A stretch of 64,000 bases of DNA, from assembly GCF_900129355.1 (NCBI RefSeq), contig NZ_FQVL01000001.1, positions 821,753-885,752 of the forward strand, written 5' to 3'. Positions within the stretch are counted from its first letter, which is position 1, and each line of letters starts with the position of its first letter. The stretch is from Seinonella peptonophila. GTDB lineage: Bacteria > Bacillota > Bacilli > Thermoactinomycetales > Thermoactinomycetaceae. Position numbers and translations under genes: made by a program. Below the pieces are notes generated by a model. The model searched no databases. It was not told the origin of the DNA and saw only the letters and a program-made list of their open reading frames with translations. This document shows, piece by piece, positions 45,881 to 55,628 of the stretch.

Positions 45881-47095
45881 ATGAAGTCTTTTACATTATT
45901 AAAAAATAAGCCCTTTCTGCTTATATGGATATCAGAAATATTTGGCGTATTAGGCTTTTCCATGTTTCTCATCACCCTTTCATGGTATGTCGTGGATCAA
46001 CTTCACCTTTCTCAAAATCTTGGTTTAGTATTTGCCGTCTCGTCCGTTCCTCGTCTTTTTACAATGGCACTAGGTGGCGTTTTAGCAGATAAAGTGCAAA
46101 AATCACAGATTATGTTTGTGAGTGGAATGGTTCAAACAGCTTTATTAGGTATTCTACTCTTTTTATTTATAAATGGTTCGTTAACCTTTACATCGATACT
46201 CATCATCTCTTTCTGTTCTGGTTTTACAGATGGTATTTTTTATCCTGCTCTCTCATCTTCTATCCCCAACCTTGTTAAAAAGGCAGAGTTACAATCTGCA
46301 AATACATTGATTCATAGTACACAGGAGTTTGTCTTCTTGATCGGGCCAGTGATCGCAGGTATGCTTATTTCTTATTATTCTTATGCAGCAACTTTTGGGG
46401 TTGGTATGATTGCAATGTTTATTCATGCAATCACAGTTCATCCTGCTATTATCCAAGATCCAAAGCCGAATCACTCAGACAAAGGAATTCACTTTATAAA
46501 TGAGTTTCGAGAAGGGCTACATTATGTGTTTGAATCCCCCATCTACAAAACGGGTATTTCAATCGTCATTGTAGTAAATCTCTTTGTGTTTGGCCCTATT
46601 CTATTAAGCTTCCCCATCATTACAAAAGAATTATCAGGAACTGCTCTACAACTGAGCTTTCTAGAAAGTGGATTTTCGATTGGCTCATTAATTGCTACCT
46701 TATTTTTACTCTTTGTAGCACTACAAAAAAAACGTGGCAAATGGATATTCTTTTTTCTATTTTCAAGCCTTCTATGCCTACTTATATTTAGTCAAGTAGA
46801 AAGTTTATATATCTTAATTTTCATGGGAAGTCTCATTGCCTTTAGTGCTTTTATGGTATTTTTACCCACAGACGTGATCATTCAAGAACGAACTGATCCT
46901 GCAAAAATGGGACGGGTAATGGGGATCGTCTTCCTATCGCAAACCGCTTTTGACCCGATCAGTCAATCGATTATATCTTTTCTAATGACCGCAGGATATT
47001 CGATTCGTACTATCTTATCTTTTTCAGCCGTCATTGGTCTTCTGGTTAGCTTCTTGATTCTTTTTCGAGCAAAAGCCTGGCGTTCTCTTCAATAA
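45881..47095 (+). CDS. MFS transporter (DHA3-type exporter)
   Basis: 404 residues, about twelve helices, beginning LLKNKPFLLIWISEIFGVLG, with RLFTMALGGVLADKVQKSQI (motif A) and RTDPAKMGRVMGIVF. This is the macrolide/enterobactin exporter-like branch common in Bacillales. Substrate unknown. A GGGGAG site precedes the ATG. Divergent from the methyltransferase. Confidence 0.88.
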   Translation: MKSFTLLKNKPFLLIWISEIFGVLGFSMFLITLSWYVVDQLHLSQNLGLVFAVSSVPRLFTMALGGVLADKVQKSQIMFVSGMVQTALLGILLFLFINGSLTFTSILIISFCSGFTDGIFYPALSSSIPNLVKKAELQSANTLIHSTQEFVFLIGPVIAGMLISYYSYAATFGVGMIAMFIHAITVHPAIIQDPKPNHSDKGIHFINEFREGLHYVFESPIYKTGISIVIVVNLFVFGPILLSFPIITKELSGTALQLSFLESGFSIGSLIATLFLLFVALQKKRGKWIFFFLFSSLLCLLIFSQVESLYILIFMGSLIAFSAFMVFLPTDVIIQERTDPAKMGRVMGIVFLSQTAFDPISQSIISFLMTAGYSIRTILSFSAVIGLLVSFLILFRAKAWRSLQ

Positions 47096-47381
47096 TAAAC
47101 GAATGATATGGAGAAATAAGATCGGATAATGAAAATGAGCGAAGGTGTAGATGACATAGATAACCTCCAAGAGATTGATATTGTGTTAAATTTCTACATA
47201 ATAATATTTTATAATCTAATAAAAAGAAAGCCCGAATAGGGTGTATTTTGAAAGGTTACAATTGTCGGGTATCAGGTGAGCTGGGCCTGCCAAAGTAGCG
47301 CGGAGCCGGATGACGAATTACATAAACTTGCATAAAAAAGGAGGGATGGAGAGAAGTAGTTAAAATTAGACAGGTCATATG
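47096..47381 (+). other. non-coding stretch with a GC-rich, possibly structured patch
   Basis: AT-rich except 47265-47315 (TCGGGTATCAGGTGAGCTGG, then CCTGCCAAAGTAGCGCGGAG, then CCGGATGACG). GCGGAGCCGGATGACG resembles the 5' strand of a group II intron domain V, but no matching 3' strand follows. A weak promoter-like AT block precedes it. No gene. Confidence 0.35.
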
Positions 47382-47413
47382 TGATAGAGCGAACCAGATA
47401 GCCCGCTCTATCA
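47382..47413. terminator. intrinsic terminator downstream of the GNAT gene
   Basis: TGATAGAGCG pairs with CGCTCTATCA at 47404-47413; it sits 20 bases from the GNAT stop and could serve both strands. Confidence 0.7.
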
Positions 47414-47432
47414 ATTATCTTACGTCACTTTA

Positions 47433-48230
47433 TCATAAATAATCTTCTGTTTTCCTAGCAACATAATAGTAAATAGATTCATCTGAAAATCGATTCTTCA
47501 GTAAGTCAAATACTTCCCAATTCAAATGTAAAAGTTGATGAAAGATGGATCTAGTAAAGAATCGCCAAGAGTGCGTCTCTTTATTTGAACGAATCGTTGA
47601 AAAATTGGATGGAATTGGGATTAGAACATAAGTAGATTTATTTAGAATTTCTGGCTCCAATTGATCTTGTGTTCGATTTTTATGATCAATCATATAAGTA
47701 TGATTGATACTAGTATCAAGCTGTTCAGCGAGATGACTTGACTGTGTATGAGTAATATTCCAATGTGCTAAAAAACGATCAATTGGTAGTTTTGATTGAT
47801 TATTTTCATAGCAATTTATAAGATATTCGGTAACAACAGCCCCCATCTTATGTAGATATAGATGAGCATTGATGCTTTCTAATGGCTCAAATGTCCAGAT
47901 TATTTCATCATATCCTAATTCTAATGCTTCTAACTGGAGGCGCTTCATCAATGCCTCTCCAATTTTTTGTTGTCGATAATCAGAGCGTACACCGATATTC
48001 TGTAAGATCAGATATACTTGTTTTTGCTGGTAACCAGGAAAGCTATAGAGATAGCCTACACATTGATCCTTCACATAAGCACCAAGAATAATTCCGCCAT
48101 GTGCTGCTATAAATTTCATATGATCTAATGCGACTTCCCCATCATCTGGCCATAGCGCTTTGCGTAATTTCGCAAGATTCTTTAATTCTTTATATGTGTT
48201 GACTTTTCGTATTTCCACATTATGGATCAT
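47433..48230 (-). CDS. GNAT-family N-acetyltransferase
   Basis: Acetyl-CoA-dependent transferase, 265 residues. The GNAT core shows CVGYLYSFPGYQQKQVYLIL and the acetyl-CoA loop IGVRSDYRQQKIGEALMKRL, with DEIIWTFEPLESINAHLYLH after it. The last pattern fits the predicted GNAT group COG3375, as I recall. The C-terminal 100 residues are an extension of unknown role. Substrate unknown. Single gene. Confidence 0.85.
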   Translation of the reverse strand: MIHNVEIRKVNTYKELKNLAKLRKALWPDDGEVALDHMKFIAAHGGIILGAYVKDQCVGYLYSFPGYQQKQVYLILQNIGVRSDYRQQKIGEALMKRLQLEALELGYDEIIWTFEPLESINAHLYLHKMGAVVTEYLINCYENNQSKLPIDRFLAHWNITHTQSSHLAEQLDTSINHTYMIDHKNRTQDQLEPEILNKSTYVLIPIPSNFSTIRSNKETHSWRFFTRSIFHQLLHLNWEVFDLLKNRFSDESIYYYVARKTEDYL

Positions 48231-48377
48231 CTATCATCACCACTTTATGCTCCTCTCAAAGAAAAAGTGAGCTTCACCTCACTTTATCATTCATTATATT
48301 CATTCCGATTCAGCTATTCAAAAGATCGATAACTATCCTTTATAATGAAGGAAATATGGGGTACTGGGTTAATTGTC

Positions 48378-48407
48378 TTGACGCAACAACTTTCAATAAA
48401 GTAATAT
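48378..48407 (+). promoter_or_regulatory. SigA-type promoter of the candidate RNA
   Basis: TTGACG, 18 bases, TAATAT. Predicted start of transcription near 48414. Confidence 0.7.
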
Positions 48408-48413
48408 TTAGAT

Positions 48414-48830
48414 ATTCAAGGTAGTTTACCCGTATTTCGGGTTTCGCATATGCGGAGAGACCGGAGGCATTCATGACCTAGCGTTCTCGTAATCAGCACG
48501 GAACGGGATATGAATTCTTAGGAGCCCATATGGTCAAGCGATGTACTTAGCCGGCTGAAGCCGGCGACAATGACTTTCGAATATTTTTCACGGCCCCTGC
48601 TTAGATACCTCCTCGAATCCCATGGATATGGGCTTCAATCATCAAGGGGAGGACTGGACAGAACGAACACAGAATCTGTCTGGTACCGATACGGGCATCC
48701 CTTGTCGTTTTGCTATGTAACGATTGAACGTATGGTCGTCGCATTTTAAAAACAGCAATGGGACTGTTCGGGCACAGCGCCGTGCGAAGAGACAGGTCGA
48801 CCCTGAGGGGTCGGCCTGTTCTCATTTTTT
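48414..48830 (+). ncRNA. candidate large structured RNA
   Basis: About 417 nt between a good promoter and an intrinsic terminator, without a credible protein, and clearly richer in GC than its flanks. Visible stems: ACCCG/CGGGT; ATTCAT with ATGAAT enclosing CGTTC with GAACG (48470-48515); GCCGGC-TGAA-GCCGGC; CCCAT-GGAT-ATGGG; GCAC/GTGC. The terminator at 48789-48830 pairs GACAGGTCGACCC with GGGTCGGCCTGT, then ATTTTTT. It lacks the GGAAAGTCC core of RNase P RNA and the tmRNA ends, and I cannot match it to a family. Confidence 0.55.
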
Positions 48831-48942
48831 AATGACCTCCTTTTCATAACTTTTTGATTAACATTTCATCAAATGTGTGAATATCCTGATCTATATTCGA
48901 CAGACTATAGATCGTATTCAACTTTAGACTGGAGGTAATCGA

Positions 48943-49377
48943 ATGTCACTTGTACCTTATGACCGCTTTAGACGTCTTGACCAAATTAGAAGAGAGTTTG
49001 ATCGTTTTTTCTCTGAAATGCCATCTATTTTTAATAATGAAAATATGGGTTCGATCCGAATTGATCTTCATGAAACAGCAGATGAAATCGTAGCAACATG
49101 CGATATACCTGGCTTAGAAAAAAAGGAAGATGTATCCATCCATATTGATCATCAATTACTACAAATTGATGGAGCAATCCATCGATCAAATGACATACAT
49201 GAAGAAAACCTGCATCGCAAAGAGCGATATATAGGTCGCTTTCACCGTTCCGTCACCTTACCCAGCCCTGTATCACATGAAGGTGTAAAAGCTACGTACC
49301 GTAATGGGGTGCTTGAAGTTCATATGCCAAAAATAAAAAGAGATGAGCAGCAACAAATCGATATCGAATTTCATTGA
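48943..49377 (+). CDS. Hsp20-family small heat shock protein
   Basis: ATP-independent chaperone. The 144 residues hold a short helical N-terminus (YDRFRRLDQIRREFDRFF), an alpha-crystallin domain (IRIDLHETADEIVATCDIPG, RYIGRFHRSVTLPSPV, ATYRNGVLEVHMPK with the GVLEV motif), and a short tail. GGAGG lies 7 bases before the ATG. I see no CIRCE element upstream. In sporulating relatives such proteins (CotM/CotP-like) may be coat-associated, but this one reads as ordinary Hsp20. Confidence 0.92.
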   Translation: MSLVPYDRFRRLDQIRREFDRFFSEMPSIFNNENMGSIRIDLHETADEIVATCDIPGLEKKEDVSIHIDHQLLQIDGAIHRSNDIHEENLHRKERYIGRFHRSVTLPSPVSHEGVKATYRNGVLEVHMPKIKRDEQQQIDIEFH

Positions 49378-49480
49378 TCATTCACTATCGAGTGACATAT
49401 TCAATCCAAGTAAAATAAAAAAGATTTGGGTGCTTATGATTACCATAGGAGATATATTCCTTCTAAGGAGACAGCAATAA

Positions 49481-49570
49481 ATGGATTGCAGCCTGATGGG
49501 TGAGAAAGAAAGAGCACAGACAGAAGCAGCGAGCGAGCAAGAGAGAGTCGAAAAGCTGCAAAAGCACTAG
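49481..49570 (+). pseudogene. short coiled-coil fragment, probable gene remnant
   Basis: AAGGAG 10 bases before an ATG opens a 29-residue frame, MDCSLMGEKERAQTEAASEQ and then ERVEKLQKH. Past its stop a shifted frame continues the same style (KALAEAQERARNSRENN). This is typical of the charged tail of Uma2-type or similar proteins, broken by a frameshift. The rest of 49378-49849 shows only the hairpin at 49634-49664. Confidence 0.4.
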
Positions 49571-49633
49571 CAGAGGCTCAAGAAAGGGCGAGAAACAGCC
49601 GAGAAAATAATTGTTGTGTTGCTACTGATTTCA

Positions 49634-49664
49634 GGGAGGTGAAGGATATGATCTTTCACCTCCC
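49634..49664. terminator. intrinsic terminator-like hairpin
   Basis: GGGAGGTGAA pairs exactly with TTCACCTCCC, extended by GAT/ATC inside. T-run is poor. Confidence 0.55.
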
Positions 49665-49849
49665 CTCCTATGTAAAAGTGATTTGACCCGAATCCTACAA
49701 GATGCAGCTAAAATATCGACATCATTTTAAGGGATCATGATCGTACACTTGCCTCCAATTGCTAATCCAGTATATCGTTGAAAATAGAAGATTTCATGAT
49801 CTTGGACCATAGACTATAAAGCATTTTTATATGTAAGGTAGGAAAATAT

Positions 49850-51025
49850 ATGAATCATTCTGATCATTTTCACCACTATTTTGCCGATTTACATATCCAC
49901 ATTGGGCGTACACAGTCAAATCGACCAGTCAAAATCACCGGATCGCGCTCCCTTACTTTTTCAGCAATTCTGCAAGAAGCGACTCAAAGAAAAGGGCTAC
50001 AGCTTATTGGTATCATCGATGCACAGGTTCCAGAAGTACAAGCAGAGATTGAAAGTAGCATTCAACAAGGTATCTTTTTAGAACATCCTGATGGTGGAAT
50101 CTGTCACGAACAGACAACCTGTCTACTGGGCGCCGAAATTGAAATTCGTGAACCTGGCATGTCACCCGCACATGTACTCGCTTATCTTCCATCCCTAGCT
50201 CAAATGAAAAGTTTCACAAGCTGGCTTTCAAAACACATGAAAAATGTCCATCTCAGCACACAGCGACTGTATCAACCAGCTTATATCCTGCTGGAGAAAG
50301 TGGAGGAACTGGGCGGTATCTTGATTCCAGCTCATATTTTCACACCTTTTAAAAGCATTCTTGGAAGTGCAACTAACTCCATTCGCAATATTTTTCCCAT
50401 CCATCGTTTAATTGCAGTTGAATTAGGTCTTAGCAGTGATACAGAAATGGCTGATCAACTATCTGAGCTTCAGTCACTCACCTTTCTCACCAATTCAGAT
50501 GCTCATTCATTGAATAAAATGGGTCGTGAATATCAACAAATTCGGATGAGAGAAGCAAGTTTTAAAGAGTGGGTACTTGCTCTACAGAGAAAAAATAATC
50601 GAGCGATCATTGCTAACTACGGATTAAATCCAAAGCTAGGGAAATATTATCAAACCTGTTGTGCTACATGTTATCAACCCTGGCCAATAAACAATGATCA
50701 ATGTACAAACTGTGGTAGCAAAAAGAAGATTCATGGTGTCGCAGACCGAATTCGTCAACTCGCAGATCAACCCAGTCTGTCACCTGTTTATCGCCCCCCT
50801 TATCACTACCAGATTCCACTTGAATTCTTACCCACAGTGGGACCAAAGACACGTGAAAAAATGCTTTCAGAAATAGGCACTGAGATGGAAATCCTCCATT
50901 TTGCCTCTCTCGAGCAAATATCTTCATCCGTCGGTGAGCGCATTGCTACCATGATCAAACAGATTCGCGCAGGGAACATCTCCCTACAGGCAGGTGGTGC
51001 TGGTCGTTATGGACGGATTGAGTAG
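49850..51025 (+). CDS. endonuclease Q-like PHP-domain protein
   Basis: Predicted DNA repair nuclease that cleaves 5' of deaminated bases (EndoQ family, COG1379). The PHP domain begins YFADLHIHIGRTQSNRPVKI; further metal ligands are in IIDAQVPE, LLGAEIEIRE, ILIPAHIFTP and LTNSDAHSLNKMG. A zinc ribbon follows: CCATCYQPWPINNDQCTNCG. The C-terminal VGPKTREKMLSEIG region is HhH-like. Length 391. EndoQ is best known from archaea, with relatives in some Bacillales. Single gene. Confidence 0.85.
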   Translation: MNHSDHFHHYFADLHIHIGRTQSNRPVKITGSRSLTFSAILQEATQRKGLQLIGIIDAQVPEVQAEIESSIQQGIFLEHPDGGICHEQTTCLLGAEIEIREPGMSPAHVLAYLPSLAQMKSFTSWLSKHMKNVHLSTQRLYQPAYILLEKVEELGGILIPAHIFTPFKSILGSATNSIRNIFPIHRLIAVELGLSSDTEMADQLSELQSLTFLTNSDAHSLNKMGREYQQIRMREASFKEWVLALQRKNNRAIIANYGLNPKLGKYYQTCCATCYQPWPINNDQCTNCGSKKKIHGVADRIRQLADQPSLSPVYRPPYHYQIPLEFLPTVGPKTREKMLSEIGTEMEILHFASLEQISSSVGERIATMIKQIRAGNISLQAGGAGRYGRIE

Positions 51026-51116
51026 TAAATGTATATAATAAATACTATAAAATAGGAGAATTCACACTCTAAACCTCGCATCATTCGCTCAATAGACTAA
51101 TTGGAGAGGTGAGCTT

Positions 51117-51191
51117 ATGATTCGTTTAGAAAAATGTGAACACTGTGGTACCGATAAATGCCAATGCCCAGATTGCGATTGCCGCAAATAA
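51117..51191 (+). CDS. 24-residue Cys-rich micropeptide (paralogue 1)
   Basis: Too short for standard gene finding. MIRLEKCEHCGTDKCQCPDC followed by DCRK; six cysteines, paired as Cys-x2-Cys and Cys-x-Cys. GGAGAGGTGAG ends just before the ATG, a strong site, and an intrinsic terminator follows the stop within 2 bases. A second gene 161 bases downstream encodes the same first 15 residues. A metal-binding (zinc, copper or iron) role is inferred from composition only. No family known to me. Confidence 0.7.
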   Translation: MIRLEKCEHCGTDKCQCPDCDCRK

Positions 51192-51192
51192 A

Positions 51193-51220
51193 CAAAGAAG
51201 GGCACAATCGCCCTTCTTTG
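51193..51220 (+). terminator. terminator of micropeptide gene 1
   Basis: CAAAGAAGGGC, ACAATC, GCCCTTCTTTG, directly after the stop. Confidence 0.8.
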
Positions 51221-51351
51221 CTTGAGTTCCTTTTCCTCTTTGAGGTACAATTTATTTTAGAAGATCACAAAAAATCTATTTAATAATCTGTTTCAATCCA
51301 CCTACACATCTAATGGATAATGACCTCTATTTTCAAGTAGGAGGTGGAAAC

Positions 51352-51405
51352 ATGATTCGTTTAGAGAAATGTGAACACTGTGGCACCGATAAATGCACCT
51401 GCTAA
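51352..51405 (+). CDS. 17-residue Cys-rich micropeptide (paralogue 2)
   Basis: MIRLEKCEHCGTDKCTC, four cysteines. The first 15 residues are identical to the upstream paralogue despite synonymous changes (GAG for GAA, GGC for GGT), which argues for selection on the peptide. AGGAGGTGG is 6 bases before the ATG. A perfect terminator follows at 51413-51448. It lacks the CPDCDCRK tail of paralogue 1. Function unknown; metal handling is a guess. Confidence 0.7.
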   Translation: MIRLEKCEHCGTDKCTC

Positions 51406-51412
51406 TAACATA

Positions 51413-51448
51413 TGTCCAATACTTACAAAAGTAAGTGTTGGACATTTT
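51413..51448 (+). terminator. terminator of micropeptide gene 2
   Basis: TGTCCAATACTTAC, AAAA, GTAAGTGTTGGACA, then TTTTAG. The next repeat starts directly behind it. Confidence 0.85.
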
Positions 51449-51712
51449 AGCTTGTAAACAAAGTCTAGTGATCGGCTCGTGATCGCGCCTTTCGGCGACG
51501 CTCCTACCCAGGCTTGCAAAGAAGTGTGACTGTCGCATTCTGTCAGCCTTCGCGGCCGGGCAAAACTCGTCTCCTTCAGCATACGTCTGCGGCGACTCAA
51601 ACAGTTTGCCCGAAGTGAAAACGCCGCTTCAGCTGTCATTCCGCTAAGTTGCGTCCGAAATGGAGCTTTGCCGATCATCTCTCCACTCGCTCAAAAAGTT
51701 TACTGCAGTCTG
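51449..51712 (+). repeat. interspersed repeat, family 2, copy 2
   Basis: Begins AGCTTGTAAACAAAGTC and ends GTTTACTGCAGTCTG. In between it is the inverse of the 39.96-40.21 kb copy, with shared CGCGGCCGGGCAAAACTCGT, CCGAAATGGAGCTTTGCCGA and CTCTCCACTCGCTC. ATTTTAGCTTGTA occurs on both sides. It fills the gap between the micropeptide gene and leuB; no gene called. Confidence 0.9.
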
Positions 51713-51757
51713 ATTTTAGCTTGTAGAAGATCGTTTCTTTCAGCAAATGAATTTTCC

Positions 51758-52834
51758 TTACTTACTTAACGCTGCTACAACCCGATCACCAAACTCTTGG
51801 GTACTCACAGATTCTTCATTCTCCGCAGCAAGATCAGCTGTACGAACCTGACTTAATACTTTTTGTACAGCCGATTCAATTTTTTGTGCTGCTGTTTCCA
51901 TACCTAGTGAATGACGTAACAAGAGAGCGGCTGAAAGAATCGTAGCGGCAGGGTTTGCGATCCCTTTTCCTGCAATATCAGGCGCTGATCCATGCACGGG
52001 TTCATACATCCCTTTTGTCCCTTCACCAAGACTAGCTGAAGGAAGTAATCCAATTGATCCTGTCAACATGGCAGCCTCATCACTCAGAATATCGCCAAAC
52101 ATATTTTCCGTCACAATCACATCAAAGGATGAAGGTCGGAGTAATAACTGCATCGCACAGTTATCGACAAGCATATGATTCACCTGAACATCAGGATACT
52201 CAGGAGCGATTCGTTCCACAATCTCCCGCCAAAATCTAGAGCTTTCTAGCACATTTGCCTTATCAACAGAAGTGAGATGTTTTTTACGGTTTTGAGCAAT
52301 TGAAAATGCTTGATGGACAATACGTTCAATTTCATGCTCATGATATATTAGTAAATCTGAAGCAAATTCACCTTGAGCAGTCTTTTCTCTCTTTTTCTCT
52401 CCAAAATAGATGCCGCCTGTCAGCTCTCTTACAACGATTAAATCTACCCCAGATAATACTTCTGCTTTTAGTGTTGAGCGTGCTTCCATTCCTGAAATCA
52501 ATGTGACAGGCCTTAAATTTGAATAAAGCCCTAATTCCTTTCGAAGTCCTAATAAGGCTTTTTCAGGTCGTAAATGCGATGGATTCTGATCCCATTTCGG
52601 TCCTCCAACTGCTCCTAATAAAACTGCATCAGCTAAGCGAGCAGTAGTCAATGTATTATCAGGGAGTGGCTCACCAAATTTATCAATAGCAATACCACCT
52701 GCATACACTTCAGAAAACTCAAACTGCACTGATTCAGTTCGCTCAATCTGTTTTAATACTTTTACCGCTTCAGCAACAATTTCAGGGCCAATTCCATCTC
52801 CTGGAATTAAAGCAATTTGATATGTAGTTTTCAT
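51758..52834 (-). CDS. leuB: 3-isopropylmalate dehydrogenase
   Basis: NAD-dependent oxidative decarboxylation in leucine synthesis. Begins [40 protein letters not shown] and the substrate Arg/Tyr/Lys region ([13 protein letters not shown]) follow. The metal-binding Asp block is [20 protein letters not shown], and [18 protein letters not shown] holds the NAD site. Length 358. AAAGGAG precedes the ATG. Last gene of the ilv-leu operon here; leuCD do not follow. Confidence 0.97.
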   Translation of the reverse strand: MKTTYQIALIPGDGIGPEIVAEAVKVLKQIERTESVQFEFSEVYAGGIAIDKFGEPLPDNTLTTARLADAVLLGAVGGPKWDQNPSHLRPEKALLGLRKELGLYSNLRPVTLISGMEARSTLKAEVLSGVDLIVVRELTGGIYFGEKKREKTAQGEFASDLLIYHEHEIERIVHQAFSIAQNRKKHLTSVDKANVLESSRFWREIVERIAPEYPDVQVNHMLVDNCAMQLLLRPSSFDVIVTENMFGDILSDEAAMLTGSIGLLPSASLGEGTKGMYEPVHGSAPDIAGKGIANPAATILSAALLLRHSLGMETAAQKIESAVQKVLSQVRTADLAAENEESVSTQEFGDRVVAALSK

Positions 52835-52863
52835 AATGAAACTCCTTTGTTAAGAAATGAAAA

Positions 52864-52902
52864 TCCCCACCTTCATCAAGTGTAGTAAAAGAGGCGGGGA
52901 AT
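52864..52902 (-). terminator. intra-operon hairpin between leuA and leuB
   Basis: ATCCCCACC and GGCGGGGAAT can pair with one mismatch; followed on the minus strand by TTTTC. It may damp leuB expression or stabilise the message. Confidence 0.4.
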
Positions 52903-52931
52903 CGTGAGCATATATATGAAAAAGAGAAAAC

Positions 52932-54482
52932 TTACGCTTCTAATTCAAGCTGTTGCTGATTCTTTTTTTTTCGGCGCAATAATCGATTGATTGCATCTAC
53001 ATAAGCTCGGGCACTTGCGTCTAAGATATCAGTGCTTACCCCACGTCCAATTACTGTTAGTTGATCCTGTTTCAACAGTACTGAAACTTCACCTAAAGCA
53101 TCTTTTCCTTGTGTAACACCATGTATGCGGAAGTCAGCTAATTCTACCTCCTCATCAACATCAACCATCCGATCAATCGTCTTAAAGATGGCATCGATAG
53201 AGCCATTTCCACATGCTGCCTCTTCAATGATCTGATCTTCCCCCTGTTTGCGAAGGCGCACTGTTGCAGTGGGAACCGAGTGACTACCATAAGAGAGATG
53301 AAATGACTCCAACTGAAAAAGTTCTTCCCCTTTATGAACTCGTTCTTCAACAAGTGCAATCAAGTCTTCATCCGTTATAGACTTTTTACGATCTGCTAAT
53401 TCCTTAAAACGTTTAAACAAAACATTGATCCGTTCGTCTGACTGTGGATACCCTAATTGCTCCAAACGCACTCGGAAAGCATGTCGCCCCGAATGTTTGC
53501 CCATCGTGAATGGAACCTCTTCTTTACCAATCGAGGACGGAGACATAATCTCATACGTTCCACGATGTTTTAAGACACCATCTTGGTGAATGCCAGATTC
53601 ATGGTCAAAAGCATTTTCACCAACAATTGCTTTATTTCCTGGGACATACATTCCTGTTAATTTACTTACCAAACGACTTGTACGAGCTATTTCTTCATGA
53701 CGGAAAGTCGTCTTCACTTGATAAAAATCTTCACGTGTACGAATTGCCATGACAACCTCTTCGATCGCAGCATTTCCCGCACGTTCGCCAATTCCATTAA
53801 TCGTTCCTTCAATCTGCGTTACACCTGCTTTGATCGCTGCCAAACTATTTGCTACTGCCATTCCTAAATCATCATGACAATGAGCGCTTAAAATAATCTC
53901 ATCAGTACGAGGAACTTCTTGACGAATATAGCGGAACATCTCGGCATATTCGTCTGGATCTAGATACCCTACTGTATCGGGCAAATTGATCACTTTTGCA
54001 CCTTCACGAATGGCACAATCGACTACTTGAGCAAGAAAATCACGCTCTGTTCTTCCTGCGTCTTCTGCTGAAAATTCAATCCGAGAGAAAAATTGACGTG
54101 CATAGCTCAATGAACCGCGGATTGATTCAAGTAATTCATCCTTACTTTTTCCCAATTTATATTGCCGATGTAAGGGCGATGTAGCAATAAAAATATGCAA
54201 TGTAGGATTTTCAGCATCTTTCAAAGACTCCCATGCTGCATCGATATCACCTTTCACTGCTCGAGAAAGGCTACACACAGAAGCATTTCTGACTACTTTC
54301 GCCACTTCTCGCACGGCATTCAAATCACCTGGAGAGGCAGCTGAAAAACCAGCTTCAATTACGTTCACACCCAGTCGTTCCAGTTGTAGAGCAATCTCCA
54401 CCTTTTCATCTATACTTAAATTGACTCCTGGTGACTGTTCGCCATCACGCAATGTGGTGTCAAAAATTTGGATTGTTCGCAC
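52932..54482 (-). CDS. leuA: 2-isopropylmalate synthase
   Basis: Condenses acetyl-CoA with 2-ketoisovalerate, the committed step to leucine. The TIM barrel has FDTTLRDGEQSPGVNLS, LSAHCHDDLGMAVANSL (metal His-x-His) and GTINGIGERAGNAAIEEV. The C-terminal allosteric domain (leucine feedback) runs from about residue 390 (SVPTATVRLRKQGEDQIIEE). Length 516. Start GTG behind GGGGAGG. Cotranscribed after ilvC. Confidence 0.97.
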   Translation of the reverse strand: MRTIQIFDTTLRDGEQSPGVNLSIDEKVEIALQLERLGVNVIEAGFSAASPGDLNAVREVAKVVRNASVCSLSRAVKGDIDAAWESLKDAENPTLHIFIATSPLHRQYKLGKSKDELLESIRGSLSYARQFFSRIEFSAEDAGRTERDFLAQVVDCAIREGAKVINLPDTVGYLDPDEYAEMFRYIRQEVPRTDEIILSAHCHDDLGMAVANSLAAIKAGVTQIEGTINGIGERAGNAAIEEVVMAIRTREDFYQVKTTFRHEEIARTSRLVSKLTGMYVPGNKAIVGENAFDHESGIHQDGVLKHRGTYEIMSPSSIGKEEVPFTMGKHSGRHAFRVRLEQLGYPQSDERINVLFKRFKELADRKKSITDEDLIALVEERVHKGEELFQLESFHLSYGSHSVPTATVRLRKQGEDQIIEEAACGNGSIDAIFKTIDRMVDVDEEVELADFRIHGVTQGKDALGEVSVLLKQDQLTVIGRGVSTDILDASARAYVDAINRLLRRKKKNQQQLELEA

Positions 54483-54612
54483 CTTTCTTTACCTCCCCTT
54501 ATGATTTTTGAATATTGTTAATCATTTCTGATTTCTGAGTACTGCTGTGAGAAGCAGCCGCTCTCACTGCTCTGCACTTGAAAAAGCGGCTTCACTTACT
54601 CACTTTTACCGA

Positions 54613-55620
<1,008 letters not shown>

Positions 55621-55628
55621 TTATTGAT

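Noticed and set aside
48601-48825. Minus-strand open frame of 74 codons inside the candidate RNA
   Set aside because: It reads through the antisense of the terminator hairpin and the stems, has no ribosome binding site and no known domain.
48414-48830. RNase P RNA, tmRNA or SRP RNA as identity of the structured stretch
   Set aside because: The GGAAAGTCC core of RNase P, the tRNA-like ends of tmRNA and the conserved SRP hairpin motif were looked for and not found.
54540-54600. Terminator between ilvC and leuA
   Set aside because: AGCCGCT and AGCGGCT can pair, but the loop is long and there is no T-run. The operon is more likely to continue.
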